Positions 25,388 to 35,800 of a stretch of 64,000 nucleotides of DNA are shown here, piece after piece; position 1 is the first letter of the stretch, and each line of letters opens with the position of its first letter. A model generated the notes under the pieces. It saw only the letters and a list, made by a program, of their open reading frames with translations. It had not been told where the DNA came from and did no database searches. The translations under genes and the position numbers were made by a program. The DNA is from Bacteroidales bacterium (GTDB lineage Bacteria; Bacteroidota; Bacteroidia; Bacteroidales; UBA932), in NCBI GenBank assembly GCA_017443465.1, contig JAFRXO010000073.1, positions 21,869 to 85,868 on the forward strand. The letters are read 5' to 3'.

Positions 25388-26344
25388 TCAGTTTTTTCTG
25401 TCCAGGACTTTCTTGGCGGCCTCTACGATATGTGCGGAGTCCAGGCCATAGGCTGCAAGCAGCTCTGACGGGGTTCCGGACTGGCCGAAGCGGTCGCCGC
25501 CATTGATGAACTCCAGGGGAGTGGGGCAGCGGGTTGCCAGGACGCCTGCGATGAGTTCTCCGAGTCCGCCGCAGACATTGTGCTCTTCGGCTACAACGGC
25601 GCAGCGGGTTTTCCTGATGGAGTTGATGACAGTCATGGTGTCGAGAGGCTTGATGGTGGCGATGTCGATGACTTCCGCGCATATGCCTTCAGCCTCGAGG
25701 GCCTGTGCTGCACCGAGAGCCTCCCACACAAGATGTCCGGTAGCAAAGATTGTGACGTCCTTACCCTCGTTCATCACATATGCCTTGCCGATCTCAAAGG
25801 GCTCGTCAGGGTCGGTGAAGTTGGGCCACTTGGGACGGCCGAACCTCAGGTAAACGGCTCCGTTGTATTTAGCCGCCGCTATGGTAGCGTTCTTGGTCTG
25901 GTTGAAATCGCAGGGATTGATTACCACCATTCCGGGAAGGGCGCGCATGAGGGCGATGTCTTCCATTGTCTGGTGCGTGGCGCCGTCCTCTCCAAGGGTT
26001 ACACCTGCGTGGGAGGATGCCAGCTTGACATTGGTGTTGCCATAGGAAACTTCCTGGCGGATCTGGTCATAGACGCGTCCGGTGATGAATTCGGCGAATG
26101 AGCCGGCGAATGGGATCTTTCCGGCGAGGGCCATACCGGCAGCTACTCCCACCATGTTGGCTTCACCGATGCCGCACTCGAAGTACCTGTCAGGGAATGC
26201 CGCTGCAAAGTCACCCATCTTTACCGAACCCTGGAGGTCGGCGGTGAGGGCTACTACGCGCGAGTCCTGCTTACCCGCTTCAAGGAGTCCGGCTCCAAAG
26301 CCGCTGCGGGTGTCGATTTTTCCTGAGTCTGTGTATTTTTTCAT
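25388..26344 (-). CDS. Transketolase, C-terminal subunit (split enzyme)
   Basis: A 318-residue protein covering the pyrimidine-binding and C-terminal domains of transketolase. GIGEANMVGVAAGMALAG holds the catalytic Glu-type motif, followed by SSHAGVTLGEDGATHQ and the C-terminal GLDSAHIVEAAKKVLD. I chose the ATG at 26344; another lies three codons upstream. With the N-terminal subunit encoded 12 bp upstream it forms a two-chain transketolase (318+279 residues against about 660 in single-chain enzymes), acting in the non-oxidative pentose phosphate pathway. Split versions are well known, so this is not a frameshift: both halves have their own proper starts. Confidence 0.88.
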   Translation of the reverse strand: MKKYTDSGKIDTRSGFGAGLLEAGKQDSRVVALTADLQGSVKMGDFAAAFPDRYFECGIGEANMVGVAAGMALAGKIPFAGSFAEFITGRVYDQIRQEVSYGNTNVKLASSHAGVTLGEDGATHQTMEDIALMRALPGMVVINPCDFNQTKNATIAAAKYNGAVYLRFGRPKWPNFTDPDEPFEIGKAYVMNEGKDVTIFATGHLVWEALGAAQALEAEGICAEVIDIATIKPLDTMTVINSIRKTRCAVVAEEHNVCGGLGELIAGVLATRCPTPLEFINGGDRFGQSGTPSELLAAYGLDSAHIVEAAKKVLDRKN

Positions 26345-26356
26345 GATAGTCAATCT

Positions 26357-27196
26357 TTAAAAGTCACCCATCGTCTCGTCAAGCTGCTTCATAGCCTCTT
26401 CGACCTGCTCCTGGTTGGGAGCCTTTCCGTGCCACTTGTGAGTGCCGGCCATGAAGTCGACTCCGTGACCCATCTCGCTGCGGAAGAGGATCATGACCGG
26501 CTTGCCTTCGCTCTTTCCTGCCTCTTCAAAAGCAGCGAGGATGGCATCGAAATCATGTCCGTCCGTAACGATGGTCTTCCATCCGAAAGCTTCCCATTTT
26601 GCCTGAAGGTCTCCGAGTCCTCCAACGTCTTCAACTTTGCCGTCGATCTGTTGGCCGTTCCAGTCGGTGAAGGCGATAAGGTTGTCGAGTTTGTGGTGGG
26701 CGGCGAAAATACCTGCCTCCCAGATCTGTCCTTCTTCGCTTTCTCCGTCTCCGCAGAGGACGTAAACCTTCTTGTCGTCCTTGTCAAGTTTCTTGGCGAG
26801 GGCGACTCCTGCGGCGCATGAGAGTCCCTGTCCGAGGGATCCGGCTGCCTGGTGCACGCCGGGAAGGTTCTTCTGGACCGAGGGATGTCCCTGGAGCCTG
26901 GAGCCGTATTTCCTCAGGGAGCCGAGTTCGGCTGCGGGGAAGTAGCCCCTGCGTGCGAGGACTGCGTAGAGCACCGGTGCAAGGTGTCCTGCAGAGAGGA
27001 TGAAGACATCCTGTCCTTTTCCGTCGCGGGTCCAGGTTTCAGGAGTCTGGTCCATGACGTTGAAATAGAGCGCAGTCATGAAATCCGTGCTGCTCATTGA
27101 ACCGCCCGGGTGTCCGGATCCGGCCATCGAGACCATCCGGATGATGTCCCTGCGCACTTGCGATGCGATTCCTTTAAGTTCTTCTTTTGAAGCCAT
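26357..27196 (-). CDS. Transketolase, N-terminal subunit (split enzyme)
   Basis: A 279-residue thiamine-pyrophosphate-binding domain. SGHPGGSMSSTDFMTALYF near residue 25 and the TPP motif GDGESEEGQIWEA...DWNGQQIDG are clear. It lacks the C-terminal domains, which are supplied by the next gene. It transfers two-carbon ketol units between sugar phosphates. A TACTTTTG -7 box on the minus strand at 27254-27247 is a plausible promoter for the pair. Confidence 0.88.
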   Translation of the reverse strand: MASKEELKGIASQVRRDIIRMVSMAGSGHPGGSMSSTDFMTALYFNVMDQTPETWTRDGKGQDVFILSAGHLAPVLYAVLARRGYFPAAELGSLRKYGSRLQGHPSVQKNLPGVHQAAGSLGQGLSCAAGVALAKKLDKDDKKVYVLCGDGESEEGQIWEAGIFAAHHKLDNLIAFTDWNGQQIDGKVEDVGGLGDLQAKWEAFGWKTIVTDGHDFDAILAAFEEAGKSEGKPVMILFRSEMGHGVDFMAGTHKWHGKAPNQEQVEEAMKQLDETMGDF

Positions 27197-27246
27197 ATCA
27201 GTAGTATTAGATGATTTTCCAGCTGTTTTGTCAATTCAGCATCTGA

Positions 27247-27254
27247 CAAAAGTA
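27247..27254 (-). promoter_or_regulatory. Candidate -7 box for the transketolase pair
   Basis: The plus strand reads CAAAAGTA, giving TACTTTTG on the minus strand, which fits TAnnTTTG. It lies about 50 bp upstream of the transketolase start in a gap of 86 bp. No convincing -33 element at standard spacing. Confidence 0.35.
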
Positions 27255-27282
27255 GCAATAATAATGCAAAAAGGAAATAACC

Positions 27283-28002
27283 TTATTTGTCGCCGGTGTA
27301 GAGGCGGCATATCCCCAGCGACAGCGCCCGCTGCGAGACATTCCGGAAGCCGCAGGACTCCATGAAGGTAACCCATTGCTGCGGTTTCGGGAAGCGGACT
27401 ACAGACTCGTGAAGGTATCTGTACGAGGCTTTGTTACCGGAGATAATCCCTCCTATTTTTGCCACGGTGAAGAAATATCTGTCGTACAGCCATCTGAGAA
27501 CCGGACCAGTCGGGAACGAGAGTTCCAGCATAACGAACCTCCCTCCAGGACGCAGCACCCGCAGGACTTCCCGCAGGGCAGTCTCCCTCTTTTCGAAATT
27601 CCTCACCCCGAAAGCTACCGTGACGCGGTCAAAGGAACCGTCGGCATATGAAAGGTCTTCGCAGTCTCCTTTCTCCGCCGAGACCATGTCTTCCAGGGCG
27701 AGGCGGTTTACTTTCCCGATCATCACGTTCAGCATGCCATCGGATATGTCAGCGCCGGTAACATGCCCGCGGATGCCCTTTTTCTTCATGGCCTTTGCAG
27801 CGGCTATAGCGAAATCACCGGTCCCGCATGCGATGTCCAGGACCTGCCACGGAGAATCATGTCCCTCAGGGACGTCGATGACCTGGCGGAGGGCACGTTT
27901 GCGCCACCCTTTGTCAATGTTGAATGACATCAGGTGGTTCAGGGAGTCATAATCGCCCGAGATGTTGTCGAACATCTTCCGGATATTCTCTTTTACTGGC
28001 AT
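27283..28002 (-). CDS. menG: Demethylmenaquinone methyltransferase
   Basis: A 239-residue UbiE/MenG-family methyltransferase. VLDIACGTGDFAIAAAK (about residue 53) is the SAM-binding motif and SYRYLHESVVRFP near the C-terminus is a family signature. In an anaerobic Bacteroidota it would make menaquinone from demethylmenaquinone. It starts 23 bp after the GT2-like gene on the same strand. UbiE activity on ubiquinone precursors is unlikely in this group. Confidence 0.9.
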   Translation of the reverse strand: MPVKENIRKMFDNISGDYDSLNHLMSFNIDKGWRKRALRQVIDVPEGHDSPWQVLDIACGTGDFAIAAAKAMKKKGIRGHVTGADISDGMLNVMIGKVNRLALEDMVSAEKGDCEDLSYADGSFDRVTVAFGVRNFEKRETALREVLRVLRPGGRFVMLELSFPTGPVLRWLYDRYFFTVAKIGGIISGNKASYRYLHESVVRFPKPQQWVTFMESCGFRNVSQRALSLGICRLYTGDK

Positions 28003-28025
28003 GGGAAACGCTTTTGAAATGATTC

Positions 28026-28604
28026 CTATTCGTTAAGGAAATCTACGATGCGACGCAGAAGGGATATCTTCCTCCAGAAGGGGACCTTTTCCGGAAGAGG
28101 CATCGCGTCCTCCCCGCATGTCGCAAGGATCCCCGGGGCCATAACCAGGCTCAGGCGCTGAGGATGCTGTGAAGGAGCCTGCCGTGGGACCAGATAGAAC
28201 ATTTCGTCGTAGATCCGGCAGGGTACGGGGATTACGGGGTCAGGCTGGATCAGCTTCCCGTTCTTGGAGCGGCCTCCATATACCACTTTCCCGTCCGGGC
28301 CGGCAACGGAGGCTACCATTATGGCCTTGTCATTGACGAAGGCGGAGTTTTCCAGCATGATTGAGAAAGCCTTGTCGGCAAGCTGCAGGCGGCTGTCCAC
28401 GTGGATAATGAAATCATATGTACCCGAGGCGGCCTTTTCTTTGTCCTGTGGATTGTCAGAGCGGAGTATTTCCACCTCGAAATCATCGTCAGCGGCAAGG
28501 AGGTCCGCCTGATGCCTGCAGGCAGTGAAGAAATCCCCGCCCTGAAGGGCGGCAGGACCGCCCGGGGAGGGGACGACTGTTACATATATCGCCAGGCTCT
28601 TCAT
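28026..28604 (-). CDS. Short protein resembling part of a family 2 glycosyltransferase
   Basis: A 192-residue cytoplasmic protein with no signal peptide or clear membrane helix. TYDFIIHVDSRLQLADKAFSIMLENSAF and AGPDGKVVYGGRSKNGK resemble the middle of GT2 glycosyltransferases (the DxD-type region and the YGG strand), but the usual N-terminal nucleotide-sugar segment is replaced by SLAIYVTVVPSPGGPAAL and the length is only two thirds of a typical GT2. I cannot assign an activity. It lies 1 bp from lepA's stop and 23 bp before menG. Confidence 0.5.
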   Translation of the reverse strand: MKSLAIYVTVVPSPGGPAALQGGDFFTACRHQADLLAADDDFEVEILRSDNPQDKEKAASGTYDFIIHVDSRLQLADKAFSIMLENSAFVNDKAIMVASVAGPDGKVVYGGRSKNGKLIQPDPVIPVPCRIYDEMFYLVPRQAPSQHPQRLSLVMAPGILATCGEDAMPLPEKVPFWRKISLLRRIVDFLNE

Positions 28605-28605
28605 C

Positions 28606-30396
28606 TCAGGAGTCCAGTTTGAGCACGGCCATGAATGCGCTCTGGGGCACCTGTACGGTACCGATCTGACGCATCCTCTTCTTTCCTTCCTTCTGCTTTT
28701 CGAGCAGTTTCCTCTTTCTTGTCACATCTCCGCCGTAGCATTTTGCAGTGACGTCCTTACGTACCTGACGGACCGTCTCCCTGGCGATGATCTTGGCTCC
28801 GATGGCGGCCTGGACAGCGATGTCGAACTGCTGCCTTGGTATGAGTTCCTTCAGTTTGAGGCACATCTTCCTTCCCAGGTCATATGCATGGTCTTCGTGG
28901 ACCAGGGAGGACAGGGCGTCCGCGGGCTCGCCGTTAAGAAGGATGTCCAGCTTGACCAGCCTCGCCTGGCGGAACCCTATGAGGTGATAATCGAATGAGG
29001 CGTAGCCGCGGGATATGCTCTTGAGCTTGTCGTAGAAGTCAAAAACTATCTCCGAGAGGGGCATGTCATATGTGAGCTCGACCCTGTCTGCGGTGATGTA
29101 GTGCTGCGAAACGAGGGTCCCCCTGCGGTCGAGGCAGAGCTTCATTATGGGGCCGAAGAATTCCGACTTGGAGATGACCTGGGCCCGGATGTAGGGCTCC
29201 TCTATGTGGTCGATTACCGTCGGAGCAGGCAGGCCGGAAGGATTGTGGACATCCATGCATTCTCCCTGAGTAGTCCAGACCTTGTAGGACACGTTGGGGA
29301 CAGTAGTGATGACGTCCATGTTGAATTCGCGGAAGAGCCTTTCCTGGACTATCTCCAGATGCAGCAGCCCGAGGAAACCGCATCGGAACCCGAATCCTAG
29401 CGCAAGCGACGACTCCGGTTCATATGAGAAAGAAGCGTCGTTGAGCTGGAATTTCTCGAGGGTTGCGCGGAGCTCCTCGTATTTGTCGGCCTGAACGGGA
29501 TACATTCCCGCGAAGACCATCGGCTTTACCTCTTCGAATCCTGCTACGGCCTGGGCGCATGGCCTGTCCACATGGGTGATTGTGTCACCGACCTTGACTT
29601 CCACCGCACTCTTGACTCCGGAAATGATGTAGCCTACGTCTCCGCATCCGACTTTGCCGGTGGGGACCAGTTTCATCCGGAGAAGTCCCACCTCTTCGGC
29701 ATCGTATTCCTTCCCGGTACTGACGAATTTGACTTTCTCGCCACTGTGGAGCTCTCCATTAAGGACTTTGAAATAGGCTATGATTCCCCTGAAGGGGTTG
29801 AATACGGAGTCGAAGATGAGGGCCTGGAGGGGCGCTTGCGGGTCGCCCTTGGGGGCGGGGATCTTCTCTACTATCGCATCCAGGAGCGGGGCGACCCCTT
29901 CTCCTGTCCTTGCAGAAACCCTGTAAACATCTTCCGGGGAGCAGCCGAGCAGGTCGCAGACCTCGTCGGTGACCACGTCCGGCTGTGCGGAATCCATGTC
30001 TATCTTGTTGAGGACTGGGATTATCTCCAGGGAATGGTCGATGGCCTGGTACAGGTTGGAGATCGTCTGGGCCTGCACTCCCTGGGAGGCATCAACCACC
30101 AGCAGGGCGCCTTCGCACGATGCTATCGAGCGGGACACTTCATATGAGAAGTCCACATGGCCCGGTGTGTCGATCAGATTCAGGGTGTACTGTTCGCCTT
30201 CATGCATATAATGCATCTGGATGGCGTGGCTCTTGATCGTGATGCCTTTTTCCTTCTCAAGTGCCATGTCGTCCAGGACCTGGTTCTCCATCTCCCGCTG
30301 CGCCAGGGTTCCGGTCAACTCCAGCAGACGGTCTGCCAGAGTGCTTTTGCCGTGGTCGATGTGGGCGATGATGCAGAAATTCCTGATATGGCGCAT
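28606..30396 (-). CDS. lepA: Elongation factor 4 (LepA)
   Basis: A 596-residue GTPase, starting at the ATG at 30396 because the N-terminus [20 protein letters not shown] aligns with known LepA; in-frame ATGs 12 and 21 bp upstream exist. G1 [10 protein letters not shown]3 DTPGH and G4 NKID are intact, and the LepA-specific C-terminal domain ([17 protein letters not shown] and [28 protein letters not shown], about residues 470-580) is complete. It remodels stalled ribosomes on the inner face of the membrane. It is the last housekeeping gene before yidD, 52 bp away. Confidence 0.97.
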   Translation of the reverse strand: MRHIRNFCIIAHIDHGKSTLADRLLELTGTLAQREMENQVLDDMALEKEKGITIKSHAIQMHYMHEGEQYTLNLIDTPGHVDFSYEVSRSIASCEGALLVVDASQGVQAQTISNLYQAIDHSLEIIPVLNKIDMDSAQPDVVTDEVCDLLGCSPEDVYRVSARTGEGVAPLLDAIVEKIPAPKGDPQAPLQALIFDSVFNPFRGIIAYFKVLNGELHSGEKVKFVSTGKEYDAEEVGLLRMKLVPTGKVGCGDVGYIISGVKSAVEVKVGDTITHVDRPCAQAVAGFEEVKPMVFAGMYPVQADKYEELRATLEKFQLNDASFSYEPESSLALGFGFRCGFLGLLHLEIVQERLFREFNMDVITTVPNVSYKVWTTQGECMDVHNPSGLPAPTVIDHIEEPYIRAQVISKSEFFGPIMKLCLDRRGTLVSQHYITADRVELTYDMPLSEIVFDFYDKLKSISRGYASFDYHLIGFRQARLVKLDILLNGEPADALSSLVHEDHAYDLGRKMCLKLKELIPRQQFDIAVQAAIGAKIIARETVRQVRKDVTAKCYGGDVTRKRKLLEKQKEGKKRMRQIGTVQVPQSAFMAVLKLDS

Positions 30397-30447
30397 GTCC
30401 GTTTCCATAGGATACAAAGATAGCTATTTTTGGCGTTCTTCCTGCAT

Positions 30448-30690
30448 TCAGGGTACCGGATCGTAGCCGCTGCCTCCGCCGGGGCGGCATCGGATTATAC
30501 GTTTGAAACTGAGTATGAAGCCTTTCAGCGGACCGTACTTGCGGAATGCTTCCAGGGCATATTGGGAGCAGGTCGGTGTAAAACGGCAGCTCGACATGGT
30601 GAAAGGAGAGATGCAGACCTGGTAGAAGCGGATGAGGATGATGAACGGGATGTTCACCACCTTCTTGAGAAGTTCTTTAACGCTGCTCAT
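30448..30690 (-). CDS. yidD: Membrane protein insertion efficiency factor YidD
   Basis: An 80-residue protein with [37 protein letters not shown], the hallmark of YidD, and a C-terminal [14 protein letters not shown]. It is a small amphipathic, membrane-associated protein that helps YidC-dependent insertion. Its start lies inside the 3' end of rnpA (14-bp overlap), the standard rnpA-yidD order in bacteria. Confidence 0.95.
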   Translation of the reverse strand: MSSVKELLKKVVNIPFIILIRFYQVCISPFTMSSCRFTPTCSQYALEAFRKYGPLKGFILSFKRIIRCRPGGGSGYDPVP

Positions 30691-31036
30691 CGGCGGTCCT
30701 CCTGAGGATCTCAGCTACAAGCGAGCATATGGTCTGGAAATCAGTTGCTTCCTTTGAATTGTAGATGAACAGGATGTCTGTTCCGGGGCTGGCGGGAAGC
30801 AGGTCTTTCTGTGTGCGATAGGCCTCGCGGACACGCCTTTTGTACAGATTGCGCATCACCGCCCTCTTGAAGAGTTTCTTGGGGACCGAGACCATTATGC
30901 GGTTGAAGTCCGTTCCGTTCGGTGATAGTGTGCAGTAACGTATCGCGCCGGCATTTCCCCAGCGTCCTTCCGACATCAGTTTCGAGATGGCGGAAGTGCC
31001 TGAGAGTCTTTCAGCTTTCCTTAAAGTGGCGCCCAT
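30677..31036 (-). CDS. rnpA: Ribonuclease P protein component
   Basis: A 119-residue basic protein with the RnpA signature region: [31 protein letters not shown] (about 49-79), in which [15 protein letters not shown] is the RNR motif. It binds the RNase P RNA and assists 5' processing of pre-tRNAs. Its start abuts the hemD stop (1-bp overlap) and its end overlaps yidD, a compact block typical of Bacteroidota. Confidence 0.95.
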   Translation of the reverse strand: MGATLRKAERLSGTSAISKLMSEGRWGNAGAIRYCTLSPNGTDFNRIMVSVPKKLFKRAVMRNLYKRRVREAYRTQKDLLPASPGTDILFIYNSKEATDFQTICSLVAEILRRTADEQR

Positions 31037-31782
31037 CAGGATTTGTCATTCGACAGGAAGGCGGCCAGGGCCAGGGCCACGGACGGCATCTGGGGCGTGG
31101 GAGCCTTGACGTCGGGGTGAAGTCCTGCATTTTCCATCGCGCTTACGATGGATTTTCCGTAAGCCACGAACTTGATGTCTCCCTGGGTGAATGACGGGAA
31201 ATTCACGAAAAGGGACTTGACGTCGTTCGGGTTGTAGAGTACGATGATGTCGTATTTGTCCAGTTCCAGGGATTTCAGGTCCCGGGGTACTGCCTTGATG
31301 ACGCTGGCTGCAGTGTACTTGAGCTTGGCGCCGTCAAAGAGTCTGGTAATGGAGTCGGAGTTGGCTCCATCGGTCATGGTGATGAGGAAGTTCTCGCCGC
31401 TGTGCTTAGTGCCTATGAGATTCAGCACGGACTGCGGAGTCCCGTTTCCGAAGAATATCTTGCGCTTGCGGTAAACGATATGCTTCTGCAGGTACATGGC
31501 CACGGCCTCTGTAGTGCAGAAATACTTCATCGTGTCGGGGACCTTAACCCTGAGTTCCTCAGTCAGGCGGAAGTAGGCGTCAATGGCGTGCCTGGAAGAA
31601 AAGACGATCGCCGTAAAATCGGCGAGGTTGACTTTCTGCTCACGGAACTCCCTGGAAGTCAGGGGCTCAACCATGAAGAACCTTTTGAATTCGATCTCTA
31701 CGTCAAACTTTTCCTTGAGTTCGGCGTAAGGTGCTAAGTTGAGGGGGGTGTTCTGAGCTATAAGTATTCTTTTTTCTGCCAT
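31036..31782 (-). CDS. hemD: Uroporphyrinogen-III synthase
   Basis: A 248-residue HemD-family protein. The sequence is divergent, as is usual, but FSSRHAIDAYFRL, KYFCTTEAVAMYLQKH and YDIIVLYNPNDVKSLF are in the expected order of the two-lobed fold. It cyclises hydroxymethylbilane. The hemD-rnpA-yidD arrangement is common in Bacteroidota. Cell location is cytoplasmic. An alternative is a HemD-like protein lacking activity, since catalytic residues are not strictly conserved. Confidence 0.8.
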   Translation of the reverse strand: MAEKRILIAQNTPLNLAPYAELKEKFDVEIEFKRFFMVEPLTSREFREQKVNLADFTAIVFSSRHAIDAYFRLTEELRVKVPDTMKYFCTTEAVAMYLQKHIVYRKRKIFFGNGTPQSVLNLIGTKHSGENFLITMTDGANSDSITRLFDGAKLKYTAASVIKAVPRDLKSLELDKYDIIVLYNPNDVKSLFVNFPSFTQGDIKFVAYGKSIVSAMENAGLHPDVKAPTPQMPSVALALAAFLSNDKS

Positions 31783-31834
31783 GCCTTTTCGTCGGTTTTC
31801 TCTGCGAAATCCAACCTAACAGTCTAATAATGAG

Positions 31835-32455
31835 CTACAAAAGGATGGCCGCGGCCACCAGCGCTCCCGTTGGAAGGAATTCAAGCGCGCAAAGATACAA
31901 AAAAGCCGTGAAAGGATTGCAAAATGTTGATAGAATTTGGGTTTTGCGGATCAGGTAGAAGAAGTAGAAAACCGCGAGGAAGAGAAGGAAGATCCTTTGG
32001 ATTGTCAGGACGGGAAGGTCTGTCAGGCTGAATATGCCCGCACCGAACAGGAGGATCGAGGTGCATATGATGAAATAATTCCTGGAACTGCGGCATGCTA
32101 TCCCGTAGCGGTCGGCAGGGGAGCGCCTCGGGGCGCATCTCCATTGCATGAAGGCTCGGATCAGTATGTATATGAGAAATGCCCCCAGGACGGCGAGGAA
32201 GTGCCAGAAATCATCCAGGTTGGCTGTCAGCTTCGGGTCCCATAAGCGGAAATGACTGGCTATCAGGGTGAATGGCAGGATGCATATTCTCGCTACGCTG
32301 TTACGGTCACGAGTGAGCGGAACGCTCTCTTCCAGATTGGCACTGCCTTTGGCACGGAAAACGCATTCTGTCAGGGAGGGAATCAGCCTCAGCCAGTTGC
32401 GCATGCACAGCAGGCAAAGAAGCAGGGTGATTATAACAGTCAGGGAATACTCCAT
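31835..32455 (-). CDS. DUF4271 membrane protein
   Basis: A 206-residue protein with about six hydrophobic segments (for example SLTVIITLLLCLLCM, FWHFLAVLGAFLIYILI, FIICTSILLFGAGIF, IFLLFLAVFYFFYLI, FLYLCALEFLPTGALV). The composition, YLIRKTQIL motif and position directly before hemD match DUF4271, a Bacteroidota inner-membrane family of unknown function. It is 52 bp upstream of hemD and 8 bp after the SUI1 gene on the same strand. Confidence 0.75.
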   Translation of the reverse strand: MEYSLTVIITLLLCLLCMRNWLRLIPSLTECVFRAKGSANLEESVPLTRDRNSVARICILPFTLIASHFRLWDPKLTANLDDFWHFLAVLGAFLIYILIRAFMQWRCAPRRSPADRYGIACRSSRNYFIICTSILLFGAGIFSLTDLPVLTIQRIFLLFLAVFYFFYLIRKTQILSTFCNPFTAFLYLCALEFLPTGALVAAAILL

Positions 32456-32463
32456 GGTCCGCC

Positions 32464-32808
32464 TCAGTTGCTTCTTTTGGAGTTATAGCCCATGGCGGTC
32501 AGGATGGCGACCGCTTTGTCGCGCAGGTCCCCCTGGAGTAGGATCTCCCCGTCTTTTGCGGAGCCTCCGCATCCGCATTTGGTTTTCATGGTCTTGCACA
32601 GGGCGGAAAGATCATCGGGGGAGCCTTTGAAACCGCTGATCAGGGTAACGGTCTTGCCGGAGCGGTTCCTGCGGTCGATTCCGACCAGAAGCCGCTGTTT
32701 CCCAGGGGGAAGGGTCTGGACTTCCTCCTGGGGCTGATACTCGTATTCGTAGTCCTTGTTGGTGGAATAGACTACTCCCAGACGTTTTTTCCAGTCGTTT
32801 TCAGCCAT
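32464..32808 (-). CDS. SUI1/YciH-family translation initiation factor
   Basis: A 114-residue protein whose C-terminal 75 residues form an eIF1/SUI1 domain: GKTVTLISGFKG, LSALCKTMKTKCGCGGSAKDGEILLQGDLRDKAVAIL. The bacterial homologue YciH affects initiation fidelity. It is divergent from the DUF2723 gene; a TATATTTG -7 box on the minus strand overlies 32837-32830. Confidence 0.9.
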   Translation of the reverse strand: MAENDWKKRLGVVYSTNKDYEYEYQPQEEVQTLPPGKQRLLVGIDRRNRSGKTVTLISGFKGSPDDLSALCKTMKTKCGCGGSAKDGEILLQGDLRDKAVAILTAMGYNSKRSN

Positions 32809-32829
32809 GTTTCATGTGATTGGGTTTTG

Positions 32830-32858
32830 CAAATATAACGAATCTATTCGTATCTTTG
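32830..32858. promoter_or_regulatory. Divergent promoters with central palindrome
   Basis: CAAATATA (32830-32837, TATATTTG on minus) faces the SUI1 gene, and TATCTTTG (32851-32858) faces the DUF2723 gene, with TTTTG 21 bp upstream. Between them ACGAAT-CT-ATTCGT (32838-32851) is a perfect palindrome that could bind a regulator or be incidental. Confidence 0.5.
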
Positions 32859-32882
32859 TAAGATATTGTCAAAGCGCACAAC

Positions 32883-35800
32883 ATGCAAACGAAGAAATTC
32901 AACTTCTGGAACAGGATAGTGGCAGGCGCAGTCTTCTTGATTTCCGCCGTGACTTACCTGTCAACGATAGAGCCGACCGCATCATTCTGGGACTGCGGCG
33001 AATTCATAGCCTCATCCTACAAGCTGGAGGTCGGTCACCCGCCCGGAAACCCGACATTCCAGCTCATAGCCAGGGTGTTCACCATGTTCGGCGACAACAT
33101 GCACGCTGCCGTGGCAGTGAATGCCATGAGCGCGCTATGTTCCGCGCTTACGATATTCTTCCTTTACCTGACCATCGTTTTCTTCCTCAAGAGGATGATC
33201 AGGCCGCGGGAAGACGGCACCTGGTCTACCGGAGACAGCATCGCGATTTTCGGGAGTGCGGCCGTAGGGTCCCTGGTATATTGTTTCTCCGACACTTTCT
33301 GGTTCTCGGCCGTCGAAGCCGAGGTGTACGCCATGTCATCCCTCTTCACCGCCGTGGTGTTCTGGGCCATGACGAAGTGGTACGAACAGGCTGACACCCC
33401 ATATGCCAACAGGTGGATAGTATTCATATGCTTCATGATGGGCCTTTCCATCGGAGTGCACCTGCTTAACCTCCTGACCATCCCCGCCCTGGTCTTCATG
33501 TTCTATTTCAAGAAGAGGGAGGAGGGGACTTATTCCTTCGGCGAGTACATCAAGATTCTCCTCGTTTCGGGAGTGATCCTCGGCATACTCAATTTCATCC
33601 TGGTGCCATGGCTGCCCAAGGTCGCCGCCTGGTCTGACCTGTTCTTCGTGAATGTACTCGGTCTTCCGTACAATTCCGGAGCCGCATTCTTCATGATAGC
33701 CCTCCTGGTCCTGTGCTTCGTGGCCATCTTCCAGTCCCTGAAGAAGAACAGGGTGGTCCTGAACACAGTCATGCTGTGCTTCACGTCCATAGTGATCGGT
33801 TTCTCCATTTTCTCGATAGACATCATCCGTTCCTGCGTCAAGACCCCGACCAACGAGTACCAGCCGGACAATGCCTTTACCCTCGTGAGGTACCTTTCCC
33901 GCGAGCAGTACGGCAAGACCCCTCTTCTCTACGGCCAGTATTTCGACGCTCCATATGATATCAAGACCGGAAAGTACTGGGCGCCCCTCAACGGGAAGTA
34001 CCAGCATGTGAGCGCTCCCTCCGAGGCGGTTTACAAGGCATCCGGAAAGATGCTCTTCCCGCGTATGTGGAGCGATGACCCGACCGGACGCTACGAGGAG
34101 TTCTACGAAGGGTATATGAAGGGCAAGGGACAGGCAGTGGAAGGCGCAAAGCACAAGAAGCCGTCATTCTTCACGAACATATACTATTTCCTGGATTACC
34201 AGTTGAACTGGATGTACTGGAGGTATTTCATGTGGAACTTCGTGGGACGGCAGAACGACATCGCGAGTCCGACTCCCGGTGAACTCTTCTACGGAAACTG
34301 GGAGAGCGGAATCAAGTTCATAGACAATGCCCGTCTCGGGGACCAGGAACTGGCTCCCGCACCGCTGAAGGACAACACGGGAAAGAACCATTATTTCTTC
34401 CTTCCGCTGCTCCTGGGTCTCATCGGTCTGTTCTTCCAGTTCGACAGGGACCGCCGCGGATGCTGGGTTGTTTTCCTGCTGTTCCTCTTGACCGGAATCG
34501 CCATAGTGATCTACCTGAACCAGCCTCCGTATCAGGTGAGGGAGAGGGACTATGCATATGCAGGCTCATTCTATGCCTTCTCCATATGGGTTGGATTCGC
34601 CGTTGCGGCGCTTTACAGCCTCATCGGGAATGCACTCAAAGGGAAATACGGCGCCGTCAGCGCCGCAGCGGTGACTGTCATATGCCTGCTCGTTCCCGCA
34701 CGAATGGCTGCCGAGAACTGGGATGACCACGACCGCAGCAACCGCAGCACCGCCGTGGAAATGGCCAGGAACTACCTGAATTCAGTAGGGGAGAACGGCA
34801 TACTCATCACCCACGGAGACAACGATACTTTCCCGCTCTGGTACGCCCAGGAGGTGGAGAATGTCAGGACTGACGTCCGCATCGTAAACACATCCCTCCT
34901 CGGGACGGACTGGCACATCGACCAGATGAAATATGCGGTAAACGAGTCCGCACCGCTCGACCTTAAAGTCGGTCCAGAGCAGTATCTCTACGGTACAAAT
35001 GAATATGTTTACATCAACGACACCAGGAACCAGGCCTTCCTGCTTTCTGATGTGATGAAGGTCTTCAGGCATCCTGATGCAAAGGTCGTCCTTGCAAGCG
35101 GGGAGAAGGTGGACTACATAATGTCCCGCCGTCTCCTGATACCTGTGAACAAGGAGAATGTACTCAAATGCGGACTAGTGCCCGAGTCCATGATGGACCA
35201 GGTCCCGGATACTATAGAGATTGCCATACCGAAGGACAAGAACCTGGTTACCAAGCCGGAACTGTTCCTCCTGGATCTGCTTTCAAACTATAATTGGGAC
35301 AGGCCGCTGCATGTCCTGAATTTCGGCGGCGACCTAAATGTCGGAATCAAGGATTATCTCTTCTTCAACGGATATTCCGAAGTCTTCGTCCCGATCAGGA
35401 ACAGGCCGAGCACCACCGATCCCGGCAAGGTTGACACGGAGAAACTCTACCATCTGATGAAGGATGTCTATTCATGGGACGCCCTCAGCCGGGAAGACTA
35501 TAATGTGGACTATCAGAACTACTACACCCATCTGGGAGTGCTGTCCCAGCGCGGCATGTTCGTGAACAGCGCCATCGCTTTCATGGCGGCCGGCCAGAAT
35601 GACAGGGCCCTGGAGATGCTGGACATGTGCCAGGAGAAGATCCATCCGAAGAGGTATCCACTGGAGAGCGTATGCATAGGTTTCAGCGGCAATGATTACA
35701 TGGTCACCCAGATGATATCCCTGTACTACAAACTCGGGCAGGATGACAAGGCCCGCAAGCTGGCCGCCGAGTTCAAGGATGACCTCCTGGTTACCTGCAG

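Noticed and set aside
25388-27196. Transketolase broken by a frameshift
   Set aside because: Both halves have intact ends, proper domain boundaries and a normal intergenic gap, matching known two-subunit transketolases.
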